Source of the DNA: Bradyrhizobium sp. U87765 SZCCT0048
GTDB taxonomy: Bacteria; Pseudomonadota; Alphaproteobacteria; Rhizobiales; Xanthobacteraceae
DNA length: 35,157 bases
Reading direction: 5' to 3'
Assembly: GCF_018131225.1 (NCBI RefSeq)
Contig: NZ_JAFCMM010000011.1
Span: forward strand, 1 to 35,157
The notes below the pieces were generated by a model that was not told where the DNA came from, ran no database searches, and was given only the letters and a program-made list of their open reading frames with translations. How positions within the stretch are numbered: the first letter of the stretch is position 1; each line of letters begins with the position of its first letter. This document shows, in pieces, positions 22,955-30,564 of the stretch. The position numbers and the translations under genes are program-made.

Positions 22955-24102
22955 CACACGCGCTCCAGAATGGCGGTCGAGGCGGCATGGCGCACGCCGA
23001 GCAGGCCGCCGGTGCCATGGGCGATGGCGAGATCGCAGTTCGGCACCTGCACCTTGGGATGGGCCTCGCCGCGCAGCTGGCGCACCGCCTCGATAATCTT
23101 GGTCATGCCGCCGCGGTTGACCGGATGGTTGCTGCACAGGCCGCCGCCATCGGTGTTGAACGGCAGCTTGCCGACGCCCGAGATCAGGTTGCCGTCGGCG
23201 ACGAACTTGCCGCCCTCGCCCTTCCTGCAGAAGCCGAGGTCCTCGAGCTGCATCAGCACGGTGATGGTGAAGCTGTCGTAGATCGAGGCGTACTTGATGT
23301 CCTGCGGCGTGATACCGGCCTCGGCGAAGGCGCGCGGGCCGGACCACACGCCGGCGGAGTATGTCAGATCGAGATCCCGGCCGCCGCGCGGCCCCTTCAT
23401 CGCTTCGCCATGGCCGATCATCCGCACCAGCGGCTTCCTGAGGCTTTTGGCGATGTCCTCGGTGGTGACGATCAGCGCACCGCCGCCGTCGGTCACCACG
23501 CAGCAGTCCATGCGGTGCAGCGGGTCGGCAATCAGCGGCGAGTTCAGCACGTCCTCGACCGTCACGACGTCCCTGAGCATCGCGTGCGGGTTGTACTGGG
23601 CGTGGTGGGACGCGGCGACCTTGATCCAGGCGAGCTGCTCGCTGGTGGTGCCGTACTGGTGCATGTGGCGCAGCGCGCACATCGCGTAGGCGTTGTGGGT
23701 GGTCGCGGCATAGGCCGCCTCGAAATCGGCCTCGGCGCCGGCGGCGCGCGGCGGCAGCGGCCCGGTGCGCGGCTTGCCGGCGAGCGTGATCAGCGCGACC
23801 GAACACTTGCCGGCGGCGATCGCCTCGGCCGCATGACCGAGATGGATGATGTAAGAGCAGCCGCCGGTCTCGGTGGAATCGATGTGGCGCACCTTGAGGC
23901 CGAGATAGTCGACCATCGGCCAGGCACCGCCCGGCGCATCGCCGGCGCAGAAGTAGCCGTCGACATCGGCGACGGACAGCCCGGCATCTTCCAGCGCGCC
24001 CTTGGCAACCTCGGCGTGCAGCTGCGCCGTCGACTTGTCCGGCGCGTGTCGCGTCGGATGTTCATAAATGCCGGCGATGTACGCCTTGCCTCGAATGCTC
24101 AC
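22954..24102 (-). CDS. SCP-x-like thiolase family protein
   Basis: From the GTG at 24102 (GGAG about 10 nt upstream) this is 382 residues, normal for the lipid-transfer-protein type of thiolase. Landmarks are VSIRGKAYIAGIYEHPTR at the start, the active-site cysteine in ETGGCSYIIHLGHAAEAI, the NTDGGGLCSNHPVNRGG loop holding the His normally seen as GHP, and the C-terminal HGTGGLLGVRH. It would cleave 3-oxoacyl-CoA with CoA, or act as an aldolase as some DUF35-linked relatives do; the retained cysteine favours thiolysis. An upstream extension to 24234 is open but lacks family sequence. It is the first gene of the operon that follows the oxidoreductase gene, 147 nt away. Confidence 0.9.
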   Translation of the reverse strand: MSIRGKAYIAGIYEHPTRHAPDKSTAQLHAEVAKGALEDAGLSVADVDGYFCAGDAPGGAWPMVDYLGLKVRHIDSTETGGCSYIIHLGHAAEAIAAGKCSVALITLAGKPRTGPLPPRAAGAEADFEAAYAATTHNAYAMCALRHMHQYGTTSEQLAWIKVAASHHAQYNPHAMLRDVVTVEDVLNSPLIADPLHRMDCCVVTDGGGALIVTTEDIAKSLRKPLVRMIGHGEAMKGPRGGRDLDLTYSAGVWSGPRAFAEAGITPQDIKYASIYDSFTITVLMQLEDLGFCRKGEGGKFVADGNLISGVGKLPFNTDGGGLCSNHPVNRGGMTKIIEAVRQLRGEAHPKVQVPNCDLAIAHGTGGLLGVRHAASTAILERV

Positions 24103-24173
24103 GCCTCGCTCCGTCGCTGCGAACTTCTGTTCGTTTTTGTGAACCGCGACAAAGGGATTGGCAAGCGCGATGA

Positions 24174-24224
24174 GCCCGCTCCATTCCGCCCCGCGAAATG
24201 GCGCGGGACGAAACGGAAGCGGGC
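24174..24224. other. Nested hairpin between oxidoreductase and thiolase genes
   Basis: An inverted repeat is nested in three steps: GCCCGCT (24174-24180) with AGCGGGC (24218-24224), TCCG (24185-24188) with CGGA (24214-24217), and CCCGCG (24190-24195) with CGCGGG (24202-24207). There is no T-run, so it looks like an mRNA-processing or weak termination structure that could uncouple the oxidoreductase from the genes downstream. Confidence 0.5.
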
Positions 24225-24249
24225 ATAGCCGCATGCGATTTTGGCTGAG

Positions 24250-27200
24250 CTACTCCGCCGCCAGCTGCGGTTCGACCTGCGGCGGCGGATCGACGAGGTC
24301 CTTGCGCAGCTGCTCGCGGCGCGCGGCCGCCTCGGTCACCGCCTTGTCCTTCACCGGGCCGTAGCCGCGGATGCGATCGGGCAGCGACAGCAGCTCGATG
24401 GCGGTGGCCAGCGTCTGCGGCGACAGGCGCGCCAGCGTCTCGTCGACGTCGCTTTCGTAGGAGGTGATGAGATCGCGCTCCATGCGCCGCTCGGCCGAAT
24501 AGCCGAAGATGTCGAGCGGCGTGCCGCGCAGGCCGCGCAGCATCGCCAGCACGCGGAACAGGCGCATGGTCGACGGCCCGAACGCGCGCTTGCGCGGCCG
24601 GCCCAGCGGATCCTTCTCGCCGCCGAGCACCGGCGGCGCGAGATGGAAGTTGAGGGTGAAGTCGCCCTCGAACTGCTCGCGCACGCTCTGTTCGAAGCTG
24701 CCGTCGGTGAACAGCCGCGCCACCTCGTACTCGTCCTTGTAGGCGAGCAGCTTGGCGTAGTTGACCGCCGCCGCGCGCGGCAGTTCTTCACCATAGCCGC
24801 CCTGCTCGGCCGCGGCCCTGACGCGATCGACCAGCTTGCGGTAGCGCGCCGCGAGACGGGCGTTCTGGTAGCCCTGCAGATGCTTGCCGCGGTGCTCGAC
24901 GACTTCGGCGAGCGACATCTGGTCGAGGGTCTTCGGCGGCGCGACGTCATCCTTGAGCATCGCCTTGAGGCGCGCCGGATCGACCGCCGCCAGACGCCCC
25001 AGCGCGAACGCCAGCGTGTTCATCTTCACCGACACGCCGTTGAGCTCGATCGCCTGGGCGATCGCCTCCGCCGTCACCGGCAGCAGCCCCTGCTGATAGG
25101 CGAAGCCCAGCATCATCACGTTGGTGGCGATGGAGTCGCCGAGCAGACCCTCGGCCGCATGGGTGAAGTCGAGGAACACCGAGTCCGCGCGCAGCGCGGT
25201 CTCCAGCACGCGGTTGACCTTGCGGCGCTGGAAGTCGAAGTCGCGATTGCGGATGAAGTCGGCGATCGGGATCAGGTGGGTGTTGATGATGCCGTGGGTG
25301 CGCCCGCTCTCGCACAGCGAGATCGTCTCCTTGGCGATCGCCACGACCTCGTCGGCGGCGATCAGCAGGTCGGCGGTGCCGGTGACGATGCGCGAGCATG
25401 TCACGTCCTGCGGGTTCTGCGAGATACGGACATGGCTGAGCACCGCGCCGCCCTTCTGCGCCAGGCCCGACATGTCGAGGATCATGCTGGCCTTGCCCTC
25501 GATATGAGCGGCCATCCCGAGCAGCGCGCCGATGGTGAGGACGCCGGTGCCGCCGACGCCGCCGACGGCGATGTTGTAGGGCTTGTCGAGCGGCTGCAGC
25601 GAAGCGGCCGGCGGCAGCTCGCCGATCGCGCCGAGGTCGACCGGCGCGCGCTTGCGCAGCTGGCCGCCATTGACGGTGACGAACGACGGGCAGAAGCCCT
25701 TGAGGCAGGAGAAATCCTTGTTGCAGCTCGACTGGTTGATGGTGCGCTTGCGCCCCATCGCCGTCTCCAGCGGCTCGACGGAGATGCAGTTGGACTGCAC
25801 CGAGCAGTCGCCGCAGCCCTCGCACACCGCCGAATTGATCATGACGCGCTTCGGCGGATCCTCCAGCGTGCCACGCTTGCGGCGGCGGCGCTTCTCGGCG
25901 GCGCAGGTCTGCACGAACACGATGGCCGAGCAGCCCGGCGTCTCGCGCAGCGTGCGCATGACGTTGTCGAGCTCGTCGCGATGCGCGAGCTTCGTCTCCG
26001 GTGCGATGGTGCCGGCCGGATAGGCGTCCGGGTTTTCCGAGACGAGGTAGATGTTGCGCACGCCTTCGGCATGGAGCTGGAATGTGATCTGCTGCGGCGA
26101 CAGGTCGCCGTCATGGCGCTGGCCGCCGGTCATGGCGACAGCGTCGTTGTACAGCACCTTGAAGGTGATGTTGGCTTTCGAGGCCACCGCCTGGCGGATC
26201 GCGAGACTGCCCGAGTGGAAATAGGTGCCGTCGCCGAGATTGGCGAAGATGTGCTTCTCCTGCGTGAACGGCGCGATGCCGACCCACGGCACGCCCTCGC
26301 CGCCCATCTGGGTGAAGGTCTCGGTGTTGCGGTCCATCCACAGCGACATGAAGTGACAGCCGATGCCGGCCATGGCGCGGCTGCCCTCGGGCACCTTGGT
26401 CGAGGTGTTGTGCGGACAGCCCGAACAGAAATACGGCGTACGGGTGATCGGCGCGACCGCCTGCACCTGCGACGCCTGGCGGCCGTTGAACCAGTCGGCT
26501 TTGGCGCGCAGCATCGCGACGATCTCGGGATTGAGATCGAGCGTCAGAAGCCGCTCGGCGAGCGAGGTCGCGATGGTGGCGACGCTGAGCTCTTCGGAGA
26601 ACGACAGGAAGCGCTTGTCGTGGTGGTCCATCTTGCCGACGATGCGCGGGCGCACGTCGTCGCGCCAGTTGAACAGCTCCTGCTTGACCTGGTTCTCCAC
26701 GATCTCGCGGCGCTCCTCGACGACGAGGATTTCCTCGAGGCCGACGGCGAACTCGCGCACGCCCTGCGGCTCCAGCGGCCAGGGCATGCCGATCTTGTAG
26801 AGGCGCAGGCCGATCTTTGCCGCCACCTCCGGCGTGATGCCGAGCTCTCGCAGCGCCTGGCGGACGTCCTCATAGCTCTTGCCCGACGCCATGATGCCGT
26901 AGCGGGCGTTCGGCGAGTCCATGGTGACGCGGTTGATGCGGTTGGCGCGCGCGAACGCGATCGCGGCAAAGCCCTTGTAGTCCTGCAGGCGGCGGTCCTG
27001 GGCGTAGCGATCGTCAGGCCAGCGCAGGTTAAGCCCGTCCGGCGGCAGCACGAAGTCCGGCGGAATGATGAACGGCGTCATTTCGTCGGTGAGATCGATC
27101 TCGGCGGTGGTCTCCACCGTCTCGGTGATCACCTTCATGCCGACCCAGCAGCCGGAATAGCGCGACATCGCGATGCCGAGCAGGCCCATCTCGATCATCT

Positions 27201-27738
27201 CGTGGATGCTCGAGGGGTAGAGATAGGGCATCAGCGCGGAGATGAAGGCATGGTCCGACTGGTGCGGCACGGTGGAGGACTTGGCGCCGTGGTCGTCGCC
27301 GGCGAGGCACAACACGCCGCCGTTCTTCGCCGACCCCGCCGCATTGCCATGGCGGAAGACGTCGCCGCAGCGATCGACGCCCGGGCCCTTGCCGTACCAG
27401 ATGCCGAACACGCCGTCGTAGTTGGCGCCGGGCGAGAGGTGGAGCTGCTGCGAGCCCCACACCGCGGTGGCCGCGAGATCCTCGTTCACACCGGGCTGAA
27501 ACTTGATGTTGTAGCGCTCGAGATGCGCCTTTGCGGCCATCAACTGCTGGTCATAGCCGCCGAGCGGCGAGCCGCGGTAGCCGGAAATGAAGGCGGAGGT
27601 GTTGAGCCCCTGGGCACGGTCGCGGCGGATCTGCGCCATCGGCAGGCGGACCAGCGCCTGAATGCCCGTGAGAAAGACGTGCCCGGACCCTTGCGTATAC
27701 TTCTGGTCGAGGCTGATCGATCCTTGATTGATTCCCAT
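24250..27738 (-). CDS. Indolepyruvate ferredoxin oxidoreductase, fused large type
   Basis: This 1,162-residue protein is of the fused single-chain type. It should convert aryl- or branched 2-oxoacids plus CoA to acyl-CoA and CO2, passing electrons to ferredoxin. The N-terminal region carries ISGYRGSPLGGYD (pyrimidine-side TPP domain). The middle holds the TPP/Mg site around GDGTYFHSGSLAIRQA (about 500). Two cysteine clusters follow: CEGCGDCSVQSNC (about 637-650) and CNKDFSCLKGFC (about 668-682), for Fe-S centres. The gamma-type domain starts at VGGVGGTGVLTIGALLGMAA (about 727). The start is set at the ATG at 27738 (MGINQGSISLDQKY), with AGAAAGAA upstream; the frame is open to 27819. It probably supplies acyl-CoAs to the beta-oxidation-like genes downstream, though the nested hairpin between them may separate expression. 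Confidence 0.93.
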   Translation of the reverse strand: MGINQGSISLDQKYTQGSGHVFLTGIQALVRLPMAQIRRDRAQGLNTSAFISGYRGSPLGGYDQQLMAAKAHLERYNIKFQPGVNEDLAATAVWGSQQLHLSPGANYDGVFGIWYGKGPGVDRCGDVFRHGNAAGSAKNGGVLCLAGDDHGAKSSTVPHQSDHAFISALMPYLYPSSIHEMIEMGLLGIAMSRYSGCWVGMKVITETVETTAEIDLTDEMTPFIIPPDFVLPPDGLNLRWPDDRYAQDRRLQDYKGFAAIAFARANRINRVTMDSPNARYGIMASGKSYEDVRQALRELGITPEVAAKIGLRLYKIGMPWPLEPQGVREFAVGLEEILVVEERREIVENQVKQELFNWRDDVRPRIVGKMDHHDKRFLSFSEELSVATIATSLAERLLTLDLNPEIVAMLRAKADWFNGRQASQVQAVAPITRTPYFCSGCPHNTSTKVPEGSRAMAGIGCHFMSLWMDRNTETFTQMGGEGVPWVGIAPFTQEKHIFANLGDGTYFHSGSLAIRQAVASKANITFKVLYNDAVAMTGGQRHDGDLSPQQITFQLHAEGVRNIYLVSENPDAYPAGTIAPETKLAHRDELDNVMRTLRETPGCSAIVFVQTCAAEKRRRRKRGTLEDPPKRVMINSAVCEGCGDCSVQSNCISVEPLETAMGRKRTINQSSCNKDFSCLKGFCPSFVTVNGGQLRKRAPVDLGAIGELPPAASLQPLDKPYNIAVGGVGGTGVLTIGALLGMAAHIEGKASMILDMSGLAQKGGAVLSHVRISQNPQDVTCSRIVTGTADLLIAADEVVAIAKETISLCESGRTHGIINTHLIPIADFIRNRDFDFQRRKVNRVLETALRADSVFLDFTHAAEGLLGDSIATNVMMLGFAYQQGLLPVTAEAIAQAIELNGVSVKMNTLAFALGRLAAVDPARLKAMLKDDVAPPKTLDQMSLAEVVEHRGKHLQGYQNARLAARYRKLVDRVRAAAEQGGYGEELPRAAAVNYAKLLAYKDEYEVARLFTDGSFEQSVREQFEGDFTLNFHLAPPVLGGEKDPLGRPRKRAFGPSTMRLFRVLAMLRGLRGTPLDIFGYSAERRMERDLITSYESDVDETLARLSPQTLATAIELLSLPDRIRGYGPVKDKAVTEAAARREQLRKDLVDPPPQVEPQLAAE

Positions 27739-28020
27739 CGCAAGCGTTCTTTCTGGCTCTTCGTGGCCGTTTGCATGCGTCCGCCCCGCCGGGAAACGCA
27801 CCAACCGCAATCGCCGCACGGGCGCATGACCGGCCCGCCGACTCCCTGATTAGAACCAGTCTATGTCGCTTTCGACCTTGCCCGCATCAAGAATCCGTTC
27901 CCCCTTCCCCCTTGGGAAATAAACGCAATTTCGTTCCGCCCGCCGTTGCGCCAATTGCCGGTTGTGTCGCTCGCCCCCGTCCCTGCCGACAGAAAGTTCG
28001 TGCCGGCCGATACCGGGCCG

Positions 28021-28389
28021 TCAGCTCGCCGCGCCGGGCAGGATCGCATCCAGGACGCGAAACAGCTCGATCTCGCGGAACGGCTTGCGCAGCACCGCGC
28101 GGTGGCCCGACACCCGCTCCTCCACAGCGCTTTCCAGCAGCGAGGTCATCACCACCACCGGGATATCGCGGGTGCGGACATCCCCGGCCATGGCCGTCAC
28201 GAGGCTGGCGCCGTCCACGAACGGCATCATGAAGTCGGTCAGGACGAGATCGGGCTTCTCGTGATGCAGGATGTCGAGGGCCTGGCGGCCGTTGCTGGCG
28301 GCGAGCACATGATAGCCGCGCTCGCTCAGCAGGACCTCGAGCCAGTCCGCGATAGCCCACTCGTCCTCGACGACCAGCACCGTCTTCAC
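28021..28389 (-). CDS. Stand-alone receiver (CheY-like) response regulator
   Basis: This 122-residue protein from the GTG at 28389 is a receiver domain with no output domain. From the first possible start (GTG 28395, two codons earlier), the acidic pair is E10/D11, the phospho-acceptor is Asp55 in LVLTDFMMPFVDG, the conserved Thr is in VVVMTSLLE, and the Lys is in LRKPF near 104. GGAGAG stands at the right distance for the 28389 start; the 28395 start would overlap the ATPase stop as GTGA. It must signal by protein contact, and its likely partner is the KaiC-like ATPase encoded immediately upstream. No kinase gene adjoins the pair, so the phosphate donor is unknown. Confidence 0.88.
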   Translation of the reverse strand: MKTVLVVEDEWAIADWLEVLLSERGYHVLAASNGRQALDILHHEKPDLVLTDFMMPFVDGASLVTAMAGDVRTRDIPVVVMTSLLESAVEERVSGHRAVLRKPFREIELFRVLDAILPGAAS

Positions 28390-28391
28390 AA

Positions 28392-29882
28392 TCACTCTCC
28401 GGCCACGCGCGGATCCACCAGGGGCGGCTGCGAACCGCCATTCTGCAGGCCGATGTCCCGCAGAATACGCTCCGCGCGGCTATTGTCCTCATCCAGCACG
28501 ATGCCGCCCTCGACAATCTCGAAACGCCGCATCCGCATGTCCGTCCGGCTGTCCCGCGCCTTGAGCGCGGTCATCAGGCGGTGGGTTTCCGAGCGCAGCG
28601 GCGCGAGCCGCAGCGCAATGATGTTTTCGGCCACGGGCGACAGTCCGGTCGGCGCGACGCCGGCGAGCGGTTGTCCCGGGATGACGCCGACATGGTCGGT
28701 TTCCGTCGTCGCCAATGTTGTAACACCGCGTGCCCGCAGCTCGTTGCACAGCGCCGACAAAAAAGCGGTGACGCGCTTGCGCTCGTCGGTGAGCTTGGCG
28801 AAGCCTTCGATGCCGTCGATGACCAGGCGCCGCGCGCCGCTCTGCCGGATCGCACCCAGCAGTTCCTGCGCCACCTCGTCGAGGATCGCCTCGGTCTGCG
28901 GCCGCCACAGCAGCCGCACGCTGTCCTTGTGGGCGTCGATCGGCAGCCGAAGGGCCTTCGCCTTGACGGTCAGCGCCATCGGGTTCTCATGAAAGCCGAA
29001 ATGGATCGCCGGCTCGTCGGGAGGCCCGCCGAGCAGGAACTGGAGGCCAGCCGTGGTCTTGCCGCTGCCGGCCGGCCCCATCACCACCGTGACTGAATGC
29101 TGGTCGACGCCACCGCCGAACATGCGGTCGAGGCCGGCGATGCCGGTGGACACCTTCGGGCCCTCGGCGCGGTCCCACACGCTCGGTGTCTCCAGCAGCG
29201 CCTCGATCCGCGGGAACGCGGCGACACCGGCCTCGGTGATACGGTAGGAGTGCCGCCCGCCCATGAACCAGCCACCGCGCAGCTTGTGCACCTGCAGTTC
29301 GCGCTCGGCGCGGCGGCCGTGCAGCGAGGTCTGCAGCTCGACGAGGCCGTCGACCATGGTGTGCTCGGGCGGGTACTTCTGGTGGTCGAAGGCGCTGGTC
29401 AGCAAGAACATGGTGCAGTCGGTGAATGCCGCCTGCGCCTGCAGTTCATGAATGAACTTCTTCAGCTCGAGATCGGAGGACGCCTTCTCGTGCACGGTGA
29501 TCAGGCCGTCGAGCACCAGCGTACGGATCTGGCGTCCCCGCACTTCGCGCCGGATGACGTCGAGCAGGCCGCGTAGTCCGTCGTCGTCGAGAATCTTGAA
29601 CGCGCCGATGAACGAGACGCGGTCCGGGATCGCCGTCTCGTCGAAGAAGCTCATGCGCTGCATGTGGCCGAGCATGCGCGAATGGCTCTCGGCCAGCAGC
29701 GTCATGTAGAGCGCGCGCCGGCCTGCGGCCGCGTGGGCGAAACAGATCTGGTTGCCGAGGATGGTCTTGCCGGCGCCTGGCGCGCCTTGGATGATGTAGA
29801 TGCCGCCGTCGAAAACGCCTCCGCCCAACACCGCGTCGAGACCGGGAACGCCGGTCGGAAGCCGATCATTGTGAGTAGTCAT
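28392..29882 (-). CDS. KaiC-like double-domain ATPase
   Basis: The 496-residue protein contains two RecA/KaiC domains. The first (about 5-235) has GVPGLDAVLGGG, Walker A GAPGAGKT (33-40) and Walker B TLVLDGL (121-127). The second (about 243-470) has STGIAGLDRMFGGGV, Walker A GPAGSGKT (269-276) and Walker B RRLVIDG. LRGGWFMGGRHSYRIT (201-216) at the end of domain 1 is the usual KaiC-family strand. No KaiA or KaiB is nearby and the KaiC phosphorylation-site motif is not evident, so this is a KaiC-like signalling ATPase, not a clock protein. ATG at 29882 is used, with GAGGGG about 10 nt upstream. A receiver gene follows at once. An EcfG-like promoter lies about 190 nt upstream, suggesting a stress role. 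Confidence 0.9.
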   Translation of the reverse strand: MTTHNDRLPTGVPGLDAVLGGGVFDGGIYIIQGAPGAGKTILGNQICFAHAAAGRRALYMTLLAESHSRMLGHMQRMSFFDETAIPDRVSFIGAFKILDDDGLRGLLDVIRREVRGRQIRTLVLDGLITVHEKASSDLELKKFIHELQAQAAFTDCTMFLLTSAFDHQKYPPEHTMVDGLVELQTSLHGRRAERELQVHKLRGGWFMGGRHSYRITEAGVAAFPRIEALLETPSVWDRAEGPKVSTGIAGLDRMFGGGVDQHSVTVVMGPAGSGKTTAGLQFLLGGPPDEPAIHFGFHENPMALTVKAKALRLPIDAHKDSVRLLWRPQTEAILDEVAQELLGAIRQSGARRLVIDGIEGFAKLTDERKRVTAFLSALCNELRARGVTTLATTETDHVGVIPGQPLAGVAPTGLSPVAENIIALRLAPLRSETHRLMTALKARDSRTDMRMRRFEIVEGGIVLDEDNSRAERILRDIGLQNGGSQPPLVDPRVAGE

Positions 29883-30072
29883 GCCGTCATGGCCCCTCGC
29901 TATCCCCGATCTCGCCGATGGCTTCGGCTGCGCGTCCGCCGCGAGCGGAGGACGTCAAGTCCCGGCCGGTTCGATCCCGAACGTCCCCACCAGACGCTGC
30001 CGCCCAGACACTGCCGCTCGGCGCCGAGTTCCCACCTGCCGTTCAGCCATCGGATCGGCACGAAAAAGCTGA

Positions 30073-30097
30073 AACACCTGAGTGACTTCAAAGTTCC
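30073..30097 (-). promoter_or_regulatory. EcfG (general stress response)-type promoter for the KaiC-like operon
   Basis: On the minus strand, GGAAC (30097-30093), 16 nt, then TGTT (30076-30073) matches the alphaproteobacterial stress-sigma consensus GGAAC-N16/17-CGTT except the first base of the -10. Predicted transcription would start about 185 nt before the ATPase ATG. Confidence is raised by a similar motif facing the other way 40 bp off. Confidence 0.6.
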
Positions 30098-30136
30098 GAA
30101 AAATGTTTTCCGGGCGGAACCGACAGGTACCCGACG

Positions 30137-30161
30137 GGAACGTGACCGCGCAAACGGGGTT
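30137..30161 (+). promoter_or_regulatory. EcfG (general stress response)-type promoter for the small membrane protein gene
   Basis: GGAAC (30137-30141), 16 nt, then GGTT (30158-30161) matches GGAAC-N16/17-CGTT except one base. The predicted start would leave a leader of about 30 nt before the ATG at 30198, a typical spacing. Confidence 0.65.
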
Positions 30162-30197
30162 GTCCCGTCAACGCGCCCCCATCCATGGAGGAAAACG

Positions 30198-30464
30198 ATG
30201 GACGAGGACATGATGACCCGTCCCGATCTGGCGGACCAGCGAATACGGCCCATGCATCCCTATGGCGAACGGAACAGGGCCAAGATGACGAAGGCGATGA
30301 TCGGCCTCGGCCTGATGTTCGCGCTGTCGATTGTCCTGTCGGCCGTGACGGTCGTCGAGCACTGGGACGCCCGCCATCCGCCCGGTGGCGCCGCGGCGGC
30401 TCCACCGGGCCAGGGCTACGACACCGCCCATCTGGCGCCGCGCGAGGACAACTCGCTGCACTGA
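30198..30464 (+). CDS. Small single-pass membrane protein, probable stress-response gene
   Basis: The 88-residue protein has a polar N-terminal part (about 1-33), one membrane helix (MIGLGLMFALSIVLSAVTVV, about 35-54), and a Gly/Ala/Pro-rich tail. GGAGGA 6 nt before the ATG is a strong ribosome site and fixes this start, although the frame is open far upstream. I do not recognise the family. The stress-type promoter just upstream suggests induction in stationary phase or stress, as for many small envelope proteins in Bradyrhizobium relatives. It is divergent from the KaiC-like operon. Confidence 0.75.
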   Translation: MDEDMMTRPDLADQRIRPMHPYGERNRAKMTKAMIGLGLMFALSIVLSAVTVVEHWDARHPPGGAAAAPPGQGYDTAHLAPREDNSLH

Positions 30465-30564
30465 TCTCGACGCCGGGACAGCAAGACCGCTGACCAGCAT
30501 GTGATGCCGGGCGCGGTCTCTTCCCTGCTATAGCGGGCCGCCATCGCCGATCCGGAGCCCGCGC

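Noticed and set aside
22562..23806. A 414-codon minus-strand frame that includes the Zn-ribbon protein.
   Set aside because: The first ~284 codons are out of frame with the thiolase gene and have no family sequence; only the last 130 residues are real.
24241..27849. A 1,202-codon plus-strand frame.
   Set aside because: It mirrors the indolepyruvate ferredoxin oxidoreductase gene, whose domains are all clear, and its own translation is low-complexity.
28392..29882. Naming the ATPase KaiC with a circadian role.
   Set aside because: No kaiA or kaiB nearby and no clear KaiC phosphorylation-site motif.
30116..30141. An additional GGAAC at 30116-30120 as a third stress promoter.
   Set aside because: No NGTT lies 16 or 17 nt downstream.
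29664..30464. A 266-codon plus-strand frame ending in the small membrane protein.
   Set aside because: Its upstream part overlaps the start of the KaiC-like gene in antisense; GGAGGA marks the ATG at 30198.
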